Shown: positions 27,525-36,872 of the stretch, in pieces
Numbering within the stretch: position 1 is the first letter of the stretch
How the letters are laid out: each line of letters opens with the position of its first letter
NCBI GenBank assembly: GCA_037446355.1
Contig: JBBIIT010000010.1
Coordinates: 1-64,000, forward strand
Length of the DNA stretch: 64,000 nt
Reading direction: 5' to 3'
From: Roseiarcus sp037446355
GTDB taxonomy: Bacteria > Pseudomonadota > Alphaproteobacteria > Rhizobiales > Beijerinckiaceae
Made by a program: the position numbers and the translations under genes
Notes under the pieces: model-generated
The model's database searches: none
What the model saw: only the letters and a program-made list of their open reading frames with translations
What the model was told of the DNA's origin: nothing

Positions 27525-28697
27525 ATGTCAATTGGCGGGCTCGACGATTCCGCGCGCGGCGGCAGGATAAGGCTTGGAATGGTCGGCGGCGGCGAAGGGG
27601 CTTTCATCGGTGCGGTGCACCGGATCGCCGCCCGCATGGACGCTCATTACGAGTTCGTCGCCGGCGCGCTCTCCGCCTCGCCGGAAAAATCGCGCCGCTC
27701 CGGGGCGGCGCTCGAACTGTCGCCTGATCGGATTTACGATGACTTCCATATGATGGCGAAAGCCGAATCGCTGCGCCCCGACGGCATAGAGGCGGTGGCG
27801 ATCGTCACGCCCAACCACATGCACATGGCGCCGACGCTCGCTTTCCTGAAAGCGGGCGTTCACGTCATCTGTGACAAGCCGCTCGCGCTTTCGCTCGCCG
27901 AAGGACGCAAGATGCGGGCAGCGGTCGAGAAGTCGGGGCGCATTTTCGCGCTCACGCACAATTACACGGGCTATCCGCTGGTGCGCCGCGCGCGCGAGAT
28001 GGTTCGGCAGGGCGACCTCGGCGAAATCCGGTTGATCCAGGTCGAATACCCGCAGGAATGGTTGGCGGGCCCCGCCGAACATAGCGGCAGCAAGCAGGCC
28101 GAGTGGCGTGTCGATCCCAGGCGCGCGGGCGTGGGAGGCGCGCTCGGCGACATCGGCACGCACGCCTTCAATCTGGCTGATTATGTCGGAGGGATCGACT
28201 TGAGCGAACTCTCGGCCGATCTCAGTTCATTCGGGAAAGGACGCCAACTCGACGACAATGCGCAGATGCTGTTGCGCTACGCCAACGGCGCGCGCGGAAG
28301 CCTGTGGGTCAGTCAGGTCGCGCCGGGCCACGAAAACGGTCTGCGCTTGCGCATTTACGGGACCAAGGGCGGGCTGCGGTGGGTGCAGGCCGATCCCAAT
28401 GAAATGCTGTGGTCGCCGCTCGGCAAGTCGACGCGCATCGTCACGCGCGATGGCGTCGGCGCGGGCGAAGCCGCCAGGCGCGTCACTCGAGTTCCGGCCG
28501 GCCACCCGGAAGGCTATCTCGAAGGCTTCGCCAACATTTACAGCGAGGTCGCGCTCGCGATCAAAGCCGCGCGCAAAGGCAAGCCGGCGCCCAAGGGCGT
28601 GCATTTTCCCGGCATCGAGGACGGGCTGAAGGGCCTCGCCTTCATCGAGGCGGCAGTGAAGTCGTCCAAGGCCAACGGCAAGTGGGTGAAGCTATGA
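27525..28697 (+). CDS. Gfo/Idh/MocA-family oxidoreductase
   Basis: A 390-residue NAD(P)-dependent oxidoreductase. The N-terminal Rossmann motif is LGMVGGGEGAFIG (about residue 20), the catalytic-lysine segment is VICDKPLALS (about 112), and the second conserved segment is GDIGTHAFNLADY. GGAGG stands 9 bases before the ATG. Family members oxidise or isomerise sugars and inositols, or act on other cyclic polyols; the substrate cannot be read from the sequence. It has no sugar transporter next to it and its last 6 bases overlap the convergent DUF2244 gene. Confidence 0.88.
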   Translation: MSIGGLDDSARGGRIRLGMVGGGEGAFIGAVHRIAARMDAHYEFVAGALSASPEKSRRSGAALELSPDRIYDDFHMMAKAESLRPDGIEAVAIVTPNHMHMAPTLAFLKAGVHVICDKPLALSLAEGRKMRAAVEKSGRIFALTHNYTGYPLVRRAREMVRQGDLGEIRLIQVEYPQEWLAGPAEHSGSKQAEWRVDPRRAGVGGALGDIGTHAFNLADYVGGIDLSELSADLSSFGKGRQLDDNAQMLLRYANGARGSLWVSQVAPGHENGLRLRIYGTKGGLRWVQADPNEMLWSPLGKSTRIVTRDGVGAGEAARRVTRVPAGHPEGYLEGFANIYSEVALAIKAARKGKPAPKGVHFPGIEDGLKGLAFIEAAVKSSKANGKWVKL

Positions 28698-29183
28698 ATC
28701 GTGCGAATAGCGCGGTCCACGACGCGCTTCGGCCAAGGCGCCGTCGAACTCGGCCGCGAATTCGGCTTTCTGATCGGGGCCGAGGAATTTGGCGACGTCC
28801 CACCGCTTGCCCCGGCTGAGCAGCGAAATGCGCTGGACGCCGAATTCCTCGTGATCGATGCGCTCCAGCCGCACCCAATTCGGCGTGAACCGCCATTCGC
28901 GCTTCAGCCCCGCGGCGCTGACGCGCGCAAAACGAAGTTCGAAATATGTGAGGCGGAAGTCCTCGTAGGCGCGCGCGGCGCGATAGTTGAGGCGGAACGC
29001 GAGATAAAGCGCGGCGACGTCCAGCCCGAGGAAACCGACGATCGGCCAGGCGCCCATGAGATAGAACGGAATGCTCAAAGCGGTCGTGGCGACGAAAGTC
29101 GCCGCCATCAACGCGCGAAATCCGGCCGGGCCCATCGAGCGATGGGGGGTCAGGCGCGCTTTGAAGATCGGCGTATCGTCCAT
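28692..29183 (-). CDS. DUF2244 membrane protein
   Basis: A 163-residue protein with two membrane helices near residues 22-62 (ALMAATFVATTALSIPFYLM; PIVGFLGLDVAALYLAF) and a C-terminal soluble part with NWVRLERIDHEEFG and LSRGKRWDVAKFLGP, typical of DUF2244. Function is unknown. It is divergent from nth (38-base gap), an arrangement common in alphaproteobacteria, and may share its promoter region. Confidence 0.85.
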   Translation of the reverse strand: MDDTPIFKARLTPHRSMGPAGFRALMAATFVATTALSIPFYLMGAWPIVGFLGLDVAALYLAFRLNYRAARAYEDFRLTYFELRFARVSAAGLKREWRFTPNWVRLERIDHEEFGVQRISLLSRGKRWDVAKFLGPDQKAEFAAEFDGALAEARRGPRYSHDS

Positions 29184-29221
29184 CCGGGCCTCGCGGGGGC
29201 CGGCCCCTTGGCGGGCGCGAC

Positions 29222-29914
29222 ATGGCCAAATATAAGCCGGACATGAAGTCTGGCCAAGCCGTCGAGAGCCGCCGTTCCGTCGCCGCCAAGGCGCGCGCGC
29301 AAGAGGTGTTCCGGCGCCTCGCCGCGGCCGCGCCCGAGCCGGAAACCGAACTCGAATATTCCGACCCCTTCACGTTGCTGGTCGCGGTCGTACTTTCGGC
29401 GCAGGCGACCGATGCGGGGGTCAATAAGGCGACGCGCGGTTTGTTTCGCGTCGCCGACACGCCGGCGAAAATGGCGGCGCTTGGCGAGGCGGCGCTCGCC
29501 GACAAGATCAAGACCATCGGCCTCTACAAGACCAAGGCGAAGAACGTGATCGCGCTTTCGCAGGCCCTGCTCAGCGATCACGGCGGCGAAGTCCCGCGCG
29601 ACCGCGAGGCTTTGGAGGCGTTGCCGGGCGTCGGGCGCAAAACCGCCAACGTCGTGCTCAACGTCGGTTTCGGCGAGCCGACGCTGGCGGTCGACACCCA
29701 TGTGTTTCGAGTCTCGAACCGCATACCGCTCGCGCGCGGCAAGACGCCGCGCGAGGTCGAGGACGGCTTGCTGAAGATCATCCCGGCGCGCTTCCTAAGG
29801 CACGCCCATCACTGGTTGATCCTGCACGGACGCTACGTCTGCAAGGCGCGCGCGCCTCTTTGCGCGGAGTGCCCGATCGCCGATCTGTGCGCCTGGGAGG
29901 GCAAAGCCGGCTAA
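29222..29914 (+). CDS. nth: Endonuclease III
   Basis: A 230-residue DNA glycosylase/AP lyase that removes oxidised pyrimidines. The helix-hairpin-helix LEALPGVGRKTANVVLNV carries the catalytic lysine, the catalytic aspartate follows in VDTHVFRVSNR, and the four-cysteine [4Fe-4S] site is CKARAPLCAECPIADLC near the C terminus. Its last 4 bases overlap the convergent dctA stop. Confidence 0.97.
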   Translation: MAKYKPDMKSGQAVESRRSVAAKARAQEVFRRLAAAAPEPETELEYSDPFTLLVAVVLSAQATDAGVNKATRGLFRVADTPAKMAALGEAALADKIKTIGLYKTKAKNVIALSQALLSDHGGEVPRDREALEALPGVGRKTANVVLNVGFGEPTLAVDTHVFRVSNRIPLARGKTPREVEDGLLKIIPARFLRHAHHWLILHGRYVCKARAPLCAECPIADLCAWEGKAG

Positions 29915-31266
29915 TCCTGCGCGGCCGCCTCCAGCGCGACGTCTGCGTCCGTCGTGGCGAAGGCCGCGGCCATTTTGTCGCGGTCGAGCTCGCCTTCCCA
30001 CCAGGAGACGATCACCGTCGCGACGCCGTTGCCGGTGATGTTGGTCAGCGCACGCACTTCGCTCATGAATTTGTCGATGCCGAAAACAATGGCGAGGCCG
30101 GGGACGAGCCGCGCGTCGGCGGCGGCCAGAGTGCCGGCGAGCACGACGAAGCCGGCGCCGGTGACGCCGCTCGCCCCTTTGGAAGTCAGCATCGCCACCA
30201 GCAGGATCGTCAGCAGCTGGCCGACCGAGAGATCGACGTGCAAAGCCTGGGCGATGAACAAGGTCGCCAACGTCATATAGATATTCGTGCCGTCGAGGTT
30301 GAAGGAATAGCCGGTCGGCACGACGAGGCCGACGACTTGTTTCGAGCAACCGAGCCGCTCGAGCTTGGCCATCAGGGAGGGCAGGGCGCTCTCCGACGAT
30401 GACGTGCCGAGCACGATCAGCAACTCGTCCTTGATAAAGCGAATAAAATTGAGAATCGAAAAGCCGGCGATTCTGGCGATCAGCCCGAGCACGATCAGCA
30501 CGAACAGCAACGACGTGACATAGAACGTCAGGACGAGATTCAAGAGATTGCCGAGCGCAGAGGGGCCGAACTTGCCGATGGTGAAAGCCATCGCGCCGAA
30601 AGCGCCAACGGGCGCCGCTTTCATGATGATGCCGATGACCGCGAACATGGCGTGCGCGGCGTCGTCGATTAGCCCGCGCAGGGCATGGCCACGTTCGCCC
30701 ATTTTCATCAAGGCGAAGCCGAACAGCACCGCGAAGAACAGAACTTGCAGAATGTCGCCGATTTGGAACACCTGCGTCGCGCCTGGCCCGCAGCCGCCGC
30801 CCTCGGGAGAACTGACGAAGGCGCCGACGACGCTGTCGGGGATGATGTGCAGGAGATAATCGACCGGCTTCATCTTCGAAGCGGTTTCGACATAGCATTT
30901 GACCTGCGCGGCCTGGTCCGGCGTCAACTCCTTGACCGGGAAGCCCGACCCCGGCTGCCAAATCATGCCCACCAGGATGCCGATCAGCAGCGCCAGCGTC
31001 GAGACGAACTCGAAATAGACAAGGGCCTTGACGCCGACCCGGCCGACGCTTTTGGCTTCCTGGATGTGCGCGATGCCCGAGACGACGGTGCAGAAAATGA
31101 TCGGCGCGATCGCCATCTTGATCAATTTGACGAAGGCGCGGCCGAGCAAGTTGATCCAGTCGTTCTTGGCGAATTCGGGAAACAGCCAGCCGAGGAGAAC
31201 GCCGAGCCCGATGGCGATCAAGACCTGGACATAGAGGGTCTTGTACCAAGGCTGGTTTGTCGCCAT
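29911..31266 (-). CDS. dctA: C4-dicarboxylate:cation symporter DctA
   Basis: A 451-residue DAACS-family transporter for succinate, fumarate and malate in the inner membrane. Diagnostic segments are FVKLIKMAIAPIIFCTVVSG, the serine-rich hairpin GTSSSESALPSLM, the motif GYSFNLDGTNIYMTLATLFI and the late motif FGIDKFMSEVRALTNITGNGVAT. In rhizobia dctA is driven by sigma54 and DctBD; no dctBD and no clear -24/-12 element are seen in the 142-base gap to the tRNA, although rpoN itself is in this window. Confidence 0.94.
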   Translation of the reverse strand: MATNQPWYKTLYVQVLIAIGLGVLLGWLFPEFAKNDWINLLGRAFVKLIKMAIAPIIFCTVVSGIAHIQEAKSVGRVGVKALVYFEFVSTLALLIGILVGMIWQPGSGFPVKELTPDQAAQVKCYVETASKMKPVDYLLHIIPDSVVGAFVSSPEGGGCGPGATQVFQIGDILQVLFFAVLFGFALMKMGERGHALRGLIDDAAHAMFAVIGIIMKAAPVGAFGAMAFTIGKFGPSALGNLLNLVLTFYVTSLLFVLIVLGLIARIAGFSILNFIRFIKDELLIVLGTSSSESALPSLMAKLERLGCSKQVVGLVVPTGYSFNLDGTNIYMTLATLFIAQALHVDLSVGQLLTILLVAMLTSKGASGVTGAGFVVLAGTLAAADARLVPGLAIVFGIDKFMSEVRALTNITGNGVATVIVSWWEGELDRDKMAAAFATTDADVALEAAAQD

Positions 31267-31408
31267 GTCCGTCCTCCCGAGTCGCGGGGACGTCTTCAGG
31301 CGCGCCCCGCCTCATCGTCCTTGCCCGGTCGTGGGAGGGAATTCAAGGGCGACTTCGCCTTTGCGCGACCTGGCTGTGCAGAGGGGGCAGGCGCCGTCTT
31401 GCAACCGG

Positions 31409-31485
31409 TGGTACCGCCACCCCGGCTCGAACGGGGGACCTCTAGATCCACAATCTAGCGCTCTAACCAACTGAGCTATGGCGGC
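31409..31485 (-). tRNA. tRNA-His (anticodon GTG), lacking G-1, A73, CCA encoded
   Basis: On the minus strand the cloverleaf is complete: acceptor GCCGCCA/TGGCGGT with a G1-U72 pair, D arm GCTC/GAGC, anticodon arm CTAGA TTGTGGA TCTAG with anticodon GTG, and T arm CCCCG TTCGAGC CGGGG, then A73 and encoded CCA (31411-31409). The base before G1 is T, and position 73 is A. Most bacteria use G-1 and C73 as HisRS identity elements; their loss is a known trait of an alphaproteobacterial clade. It lies 142 bases upstream of dctA on the same strand. Confidence 0.95.
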
Positions 31486-31598
31486 AGGGGCTTTCGACCG
31501 GCCGGGAAACTAGTGTCAAAGGCGTTGGGTTGCAAGTCTCGAATGGCGCGCCGCCCCGCCGCGCGCTAGGCTGGCGCGAAACGCGACCGGGAGACCCT

Positions 31599-32189
31599 AT
31601 GCTGAAAGGCTATTTCATGCACGGCGCGACCGCGGCGCTGGCCGTTTTGGCGTTGGCGATCGTTGGGGCGGAATTGCTGGGCTTCGCCCGGTTCGCACTG
31701 TGGCAGGTCGCGCTCGGCGCGTTCCTCTTTTACTTTAGTGAGTACGTGATGCACCGGTTCGCGTTCCACGCGCCGCCGGCGCCGTGGGAATTCGTGCGCA
31801 AATTGCAGCATCGCCTGCATTACGACCATCACGTCGAGCCGAATCGGCTTGATCTGCTGTTCCTGCCATTGTGGTTCCTAGCGCCCAATCTGACGCTTAC
31901 GGCGCTGGGGGTCGGCTGGATTCTGGGCGCTGGGGCGGTCGCTTCGGTGATGCTGGGGGTGACGCTCGCCATTCTGCACTATGAGTTAGTGCATTATGTC
32001 GCCCATATCCCCTATCAGCCGCGCACGGCTGCGGGGCGTTGGATGAAGCAATATCACCTGCGCCATCACTTCATCAGCGAGAAGGAATGGTTCGGGGTGA
32101 GCAATCCCTCGCTCGACATCGTCTTCGGCACTTTCACCGATCCCAAGGAGGCCGAAAAGAGCGCGACGACGCGAAAGCTTTTTTCTTGA
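31599..32189 (+). CDS. Fatty acid hydroxylase / sterol desaturase family membrane enzyme
   Basis: A 196-residue membrane enzyme with the di-iron histidine boxes HRFAFH, HRLHYDHH, HYVAH and HLRHH spread between about four helices. Family members use O2 to hydroxylate or desaturate lipids, sterols or carotenoids. The ATG at 31599 gives a family-like start (MLKGYFMHG). Lipid substrate and product are not deducible. It lies alone between tRNA-His and the LIV operon. Confidence 0.85.
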   Translation: MLKGYFMHGATAALAVLALAIVGAELLGFARFALWQVALGAFLFYFSEYVMHRFAFHAPPAPWEFVRKLQHRLHYDHHVEPNRLDLLFLPLWFLAPNLTLTALGVGWILGAGAVASVMLGVTLAILHYELVHYVAHIPYQPRTAAGRWMKQYHLRHHFISEKEWFGVSNPSLDIVFGTFTDPKEAEKSATTRKLFS

Positions 32190-32318
32190 GCCGCGTCGTC
32201 GAGAATTGACTTGGCCGCATGGCGTCACCGATATATCAGCGCGCTGGGCGGCGAGGCGCGAGCGCCTTGCGTTAGGGAAGCGCCGGCGTGCGGGCTGCGC
32301 CAAGGGAGGATGAATTCG

Positions 32319-33494
32319 ATGAAGCCGAATTACCTGATTTCGGGTCTGGCGCTGGCGGCGGTCCTGGCCTCCGCACCCGCGAAGGCGGGCGACGACACGG
32401 TCAACGTCGGTCTCATTCTGCCGATGACCGGCCCTTCCGCGAGCACGGGCAAACAGGAGCGCGCGGGCGCCGAACTCTACATTCAACAGCATGGCGACAA
32501 GGTCGCGGGAAAGACGATAGCCCTGATCGTCAAGGACGACACCGGCGCGCCCGACGTCACCAAGCGGCTTGCCGAGGAATTGGTCGGCAACGACCATGCG
32601 GCCGCGTTGATGGGCTTCGGACTGACGCCGCTCGCGCTTGCGGTCGCGCCGGTCGCGACGGCGGCGAAAGTTCCGGAAATCGTCACCGCCGCCGCGACGG
32701 CGATGATCACGGAGAAGTCGCCTTACATCGTGCGAACTTCGTTCACGCTGCCGCAGGCCTCGGCGCCGATGGCCGAGTGGTGCCTCAAGAACAACATCAA
32801 GAAAGTCGTCACCATCGTCACCGACTACGGCCCGGGCGTCGACGCGGAAAAGTGGTTCGGGGAAACCTTCACCAAGGGCGGCGGAACGATCGCCGAGGCG
32901 ATCCGCGTGCCGCTGAAGAATCCCGACTTCGCGCCGTTCCTGCAACGCGTCAAGGATGATGCGCCGGACGCCGTGTTCGTATTCGTGCCCTCGGGCTTCG
33001 GCGCCGCCTTCATGAAACAGTTTGTCGAGCGGGGCCTCGACAAGTCCGGCGTCAAGCTGATCGGGACCGGCGACGTCACCGATGACGACCTGTTGGCCGA
33101 CATCGGCGATTCCGCGCTGGGCGCCGTGACGACCCATCATTATTCCGTCGCGCACGATTCGCCCGAGAACAAGGCGTTCGTCGCCGCCTTCGAGAAGGCC
33201 AACGGCGGAATGAGGCCGAACTTCATGGCGGTCGCGGCCTATGACGGCATGGCGCTGCTGTATCAGTCGCTCGAAAAGACCAAGGGCGCGACCGACGGCG
33301 ATGCGCTGATCGCGGCGATGAAAGGCGCGGCCTGGATGAGCCCGCGCGGACCCGTCTCGATCGACCCCGATACCCGCGACATCGTGCAGACCATCTACGT
33401 GCGCAGGGTCGAGAAAAAGGACGGCCAGCTCTACAATGTCGAGTTCGGCTCGATCCCCAACGTGAAGGATCCCTACAAGGCCTCGAAGAAATAA
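32319..33494 (+). CDS. livK: LIV-type ABC transporter periplasmic substrate-binding protein
   Basis: A 391-residue type I periplasmic binding protein. The signal peptide is residues 1-23 (ending APAKA), then the mature part starts GDDTVNVGLILPMTGPSAS. Two ATGs compete: 32310 touches the AGGGAGG directly, while 32319 has it 9 bases upstream, so 32319 is taken. It binds the solute for the permeases and ATPases that follow. The ligand could be branched-chain amino acids, another amide or an aromatic acid; the family covers all of these. Confidence 0.9.
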   Translation: MKPNYLISGLALAAVLASAPAKAGDDTVNVGLILPMTGPSASTGKQERAGAELYIQQHGDKVAGKTIALIVKDDTGAPDVTKRLAEELVGNDHAAALMGFGLTPLALAVAPVATAAKVPEIVTAAATAMITEKSPYIVRTSFTLPQASAPMAEWCLKNNIKKVVTIVTDYGPGVDAEKWFGETFTKGGGTIAEAIRVPLKNPDFAPFLQRVKDDAPDAVFVFVPSGFGAAFMKQFVERGLDKSGVKLIGTGDVTDDDLLADIGDSALGAVTTHHYSVAHDSPENKAFVAAFEKANGGMRPNFMAVAAYDGMALLYQSLEKTKGATDGDALIAAMKGAAWMSPRGPVSIDPDTRDIVQTIYVRRVEKKDGQLYNVEFGSIPNVKDPYKASKK

Positions 33495-33515
33495 CCCGAC
33501 GATTTCGAGGCTGAG

Positions 33516-34379
33516 ATGCTGACGATCCTGCTCGACGGAATCGCCTACGGCATGTTGCTGTTCGTGCTGGCGAGCGGATTGTCGGTAACACTGGGGCTGA
33601 TGAACTTTATCAATCTCGCGCACGGCGCCTTCGCGATGGTCGGCGGTTACGTGACCGCGCTCCTGATGAACCGCGCCGGCGCGCCGTTCCTGCTGACGCT
33701 GCCGCTGGCGTTCCTCATCCCCGCGCTGATCGGCGTCGCCCTGGAGCGCACGCTTTATCGGCGTCTCTATGGCGCCAGCCCGCTCGATCAGGTGCTGTTC
33801 AGCATCGGCCTTGTTTTCATGGCGATGCCGATAGCCAATTTCTTTCTCGGTGATCAGCCGCAGCAGGTGCATCTGCCGCCCTGGCTTTCCGGACGGCTGG
33901 AGTTTCACGGCGTCGGCATCGGCGTTTACCGATTATTCATCATAGCGGTTTGCGGCGTCGCGGCGGCGGCGTTGCAGATATTTCTCGTCAAGACGCGCTT
34001 TGGCGCGCGCCTCCGTGCGGCGGTTGACGACGCACGCGTCGCCTCGGGGCTCGGCGTCGACGTCGACAGATTGTTCGCCATCACCTTCGCGGTCGGCAGC
34101 GGGCTCGCGGGGCTCGGCGGCGCGCTGGCGGCCGACGTCGTGGGCGGCATCGACCCGAGCTTTCCGCTGAAATACATGGTGACGTTCCTGATCGTCGTCA
34201 CGATCGGCGGGTCGAACGGCATCCTTGGCGCGTTGGTGGGTTCGCTGCTGCTCGGCGTACTCGACGTCGCCGGCAAATATTACGTGCCCTCGATCGGAGC
34301 CTTCATCATCTATTTCGTCATGGTCGTGACGCTGATCCTGCGGCCGCAAGGGCTGTTTGCGCGGGGGGACGCGCGTTGA
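33516..34379 (+). CDS. livH: LIV-type ABC permease (LivH-like)
   Basis: A 287-residue inner-membrane permease with about eight helices. GLMNFINLAHGAFAMVGGYV near the N terminus and the later GLGGALAADVVGGIDPSFPL stretch are typical of LivH. It starts 21 bases after the binding-protein gene, and its stop overlaps the TTG start of the LivM-like gene. Confidence 0.92.
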   Translation: MLTILLDGIAYGMLLFVLASGLSVTLGLMNFINLAHGAFAMVGGYVTALLMNRAGAPFLLTLPLAFLIPALIGVALERTLYRRLYGASPLDQVLFSIGLVFMAMPIANFFLGDQPQQVHLPPWLSGRLEFHGVGIGVYRLFIIAVCGVAAAALQIFLVKTRFGARLRAAVDDARVASGLGVDVDRLFAITFAVGSGLAGLGGALAADVVGGIDPSFPLKYMVTFLIVVTIGGSNGILGALVGSLLLGVLDVAGKYYVPSIGAFIIYFVMVVTLILRPQGLFARGDAR

Positions 34380-35383
34380 GCGCCGCGCAGACCCTGGACG
34401 AAAAGGCCAAGCTGGAAGCACATTTGCGCCGACACGAGCGTTGGCGTTGGAGCGAGATCGCGTTCTGGGCGGCCATTCTCGTCCTGATATTCGCGTTGCC
34501 CTCGCGCGCCGGGCTTCTCAACGAAATCCTGATCGCCGGGCTTTTCGCGCTCTCGCTCGACCTCATCCTCGGACTGACCGGGGTCGTCTCCCTCGGTCAG
34601 GCCGCGTTCTTCGGCGTTGGCGCTTACGGCGCGGCGATCCTTTCCGCCTACGGCCTCTCCGAACCGACGCTAGGCCTTTTGCTGGCCAGTGCGCTCGCCG
34701 CGTTGCTCGGGCTGGCGACGGCGCCTTTGCTGTTGCGCGGCTCGGACCTGACTCGCCTGATGGTGACAATGGGCGTCTCGCTGATGCTCGGCGAACTCGC
34801 CAACCGCAATTCCTGGCTGACCGGCGGCGCCGACGGTCTGAACATCGCGATGTCGCCGGTGCTCGGTCTATTTCCGATCGGCTTCACGGGACAGCGCAAC
34901 GCTGCGCTCTATAGTTTCGTCGTGCTGTTCCTGTTGTTCGTCGGAGCGCGACGCCTCGCGCAATCGCCGTTCGGCCTGTCGCTGACGGCTGTGCGCGAGA
35001 ATCGCCTGCGGGCGGGCGCGCTCGGCATCTCGACCTCGCGTCGCATCATCGGCATCTATGCGCTCTCGGCGGCTTACGCAGGCGCGGCGGGCGCGCTGCT
35101 CGCGCAAACGACGCAGATCGTCTCGCTCGACGTGTTCGACTTTCATCGCTCGGCGGACGTCATGCTGATGCTCATCATCGGCGGCGCGGGCTATCTCTAC
35201 GGCGGCATCGTCGGGGCCACAGTGTTCATCGTTCTCAAAGACGTCATTTCGGGCGCCACGCCGGAATATTGGGAATTCTGGATCGGCGGGCTGCTGGTCG
35301 TGCTGGTGTTGATCGGGCGCGACAACATGCGCGAATTGGCGCGCCGACGCATCAAGACGATTTTGCCCGGAGCGGCGAAATGA
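34376..35383 (+). CDS. livM: LIV-type ABC permease (LivM-like)
   Basis: A 335-residue inner-membrane permease; LILGLTGVVSLGQAAFFGVG and the cytoplasmic loop FGLSLTAVRENRLRAGALGI, which contacts the ATPases, identify LivM. The start is a TTG at 34376 within the livH stop (TTGA), an uncommon codon supported by tight coupling. Its stop overlaps the next gene by 4 bases. Confidence 0.92.
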   Translation: MSAAQTLDEKAKLEAHLRRHERWRWSEIAFWAAILVLIFALPSRAGLLNEILIAGLFALSLDLILGLTGVVSLGQAAFFGVGAYGAAILSAYGLSEPTLGLLLASALAALLGLATAPLLLRGSDLTRLMVTMGVSLMLGELANRNSWLTGGADGLNIAMSPVLGLFPIGFTGQRNAALYSFVVLFLLFVGARRLAQSPFGLSLTAVRENRLRAGALGISTSRRIIGIYALSAAYAGAAGALLAQTTQIVSLDVFDFHRSADVMLMLIIGGAGYLYGGIVGATVFIVLKDVISGATPEYWEFWIGGLLVVLVLIGRDNMRELARRRIKTILPGAAK

Positions 35384-36135
35384 GCGCGCCCGCGCTCGAG
35401 GCGCGCGGCCTTGTCAGGCGCTTCGGCGGGCTTACCGCCACCGACGATGTGTCGTTCGCGGTTCAACCCGGCGCGCGTCAGGCTTTGATCGGCCCCAACG
35501 GCGCCGGCAAGACGACGCTCATCAATCTCCTCACCGGCGTCGTCAAGCCGAGCGAGGGCGCGGTGCTGCTGCAAGGCGAGGACGTAACGGCGCTCTCCTC
35601 CAACAAGCGCGTGAGGCGGGGGCTCGCGCGCACGTTCCAGATCAATCAGCTCTTTCCCGACATGTCGCCGGCCGAGTCTTTGGGTCTGGCGATCTCGGAA
35701 CGGCTGGGTCGCGGCAGGGATTTCTGGCGCGTCGCCGGAAGCCGCCCCGGCATCGTCGATGAGATCGAGGAATTGCTCGCGCGCTTCGGCCTTGTCTCGG
35801 TCATGGACCAGCCGACGCGCACCTTGCCCTACGGCAAACAGCGTTTGTTGGAGATCGCGCTCGCGCTCGCCTGCAAGCCGAAAGTGCTGCTGCTTGACGA
35901 ACCCGCGGCCGGCGTGCCGGAGGAAGAGCGCCACGACATCCTCGCCGCGCTCGCCGCGTTGCCGGCGGAAGTCGCGATCCTGTTGATCGAGCACGACATG
36001 GATCTTGTATTTAATTTCGCGACCCGCATTTCCGTATTGGTCGCGGGGCGGTTGCTGTGCGAAGGCGAGCCGGCCGCCATCGCCGCGGACGAGCGGGTGC
36101 GCGCGGTATATCTGGGGGAAGACGCGCATGGCTGA
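35380..36135 (+). CDS. livG: LIV-type ABC ATPase (LivG-like)
   Basis: A 251-residue ATPase with Walker A GPNGAGKTT (about residue 41), signature LPYGKQRLLEIALALA and Walker B VLLLDEPAAGVPEEE, the last being characteristic of LivG. The ATG at 35380 overlaps the livM stop (ATGA), which sets the start. It forms the ATPase heterodimer with the LivF-like protein whose gene overlaps its 3' end. Confidence 0.93.
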   Translation: MSAPALEARGLVRRFGGLTATDDVSFAVQPGARQALIGPNGAGKTTLINLLTGVVKPSEGAVLLQGEDVTALSSNKRVRRGLARTFQINQLFPDMSPAESLGLAISERLGRGRDFWRVAGSRPGIVDEIEELLARFGLVSVMDQPTRTLPYGKQRLLEIALALACKPKVLLLDEPAAGVPEEERHDILAALAALPAEVAILLIEHDMDLVFNFATRISVLVAGRLLCEGEPAAIAADERVRAVYLGEDAHG

Positions 36136-36829
36136 ACTGCTGCGCGTCGAGGCCCTGAGCGCCGGTTACGGCGATGCGCAGGTGATATCCAACCTCGACC
36201 TCAGTCTCGAGGACGGTAAATCGCTCGCCCTGCTCGGGCGCAACGGCGTCGGCAAGACGACGCTCATCAATTCACTGATCGGCGTGACGACCCGCCACGG
36301 CGGACGCATCTATCTGAACGGCGTCGATCTCACTCCGTTGCCGCCGCATAAGCGCGCGCTCGCCGGGGTCGGCTGGACGCCGCAGGAGCGCAATATCTTT
36401 CGTTCGCTGACTGTCGAGGAGAACTTGACCGCCATCGCGACGCCGGGCGCCTGGACCGTGGAGCGCGTCTACCGGATGTTCCCGCGCCTTCGCGAACGCC
36501 AGCGTAACATGGGCCGGCAATTGTCGGGCGGCGAACAGCAGATGCTGGCGGTCGGTCGTGCGCTGGTGCTGAATCCCAGGCTGCTGTTGCTCGACGAACC
36601 GACCGAAGGTCTGGCGCCAATCATTGTCGACGAACTGCTTGCCGCGTTGAAGTCGCTGGCGATCGACGGACTTTCGATGATCATTGTCGAGCAGAAGCCG
36701 AAAAAGATCCTGCCGTTCACCGATCGCGCGATCATTCTCAATCGAGGCGCCATCGCGCACGAAGGCAGCAGCGCGGCGCTCCTCGCCGATCCGGCGCTGC
36801 TGGAAGGCCACCTTTCGGCGACGAGCTAA
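36128..36829 (+). CDS. livF: LIV-type ABC ATPase (LivF-like)
   Basis: A 233-residue ATPase with Walker A GRNGVGKTT, signature LSGGEQQMLAVGRALV and Walker B LLLLDEPTEGLAP, the LivF form. It starts 8 bases before the livG stop and is the last of five genes that together make a complete transporter: binding protein, two permeases, two ATPases. No terminator hairpin with a T-run is visible after its stop. Confidence 0.93.
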   Translation: MAELLRVEALSAGYGDAQVISNLDLSLEDGKSLALLGRNGVGKTTLINSLIGVTTRHGGRIYLNGVDLTPLPPHKRALAGVGWTPQERNIFRSLTVEENLTAIATPGAWTVERVYRMFPRLRERQRNMGRQLSGGEQQMLAVGRALVLNPRLLLLDEPTEGLAPIIVDELLAALKSLAIDGLSMIIVEQKPKKILPFTDRAIILNRGAIAHEGSSAALLADPALLEGHLSATS

Positions 36830-36872
36830 AGAAAAGCGTCCTATCCCGCGGCCGTGCAGCGCCGACGATCGG

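Noticed and set aside
31267..31408. Search for a sigma54 -24/-12 promoter before dctA.
   Set aside because: No TGGCAC-N5-TTGC-like sequence was seen; a DctD-type promoter cannot be claimed.
31986..33908. A 640-codon minus-strand frame over the LivK and LivH genes.
   Set aside because: It crosses several well-supported plus-strand genes and shows only repetitive charged residues.
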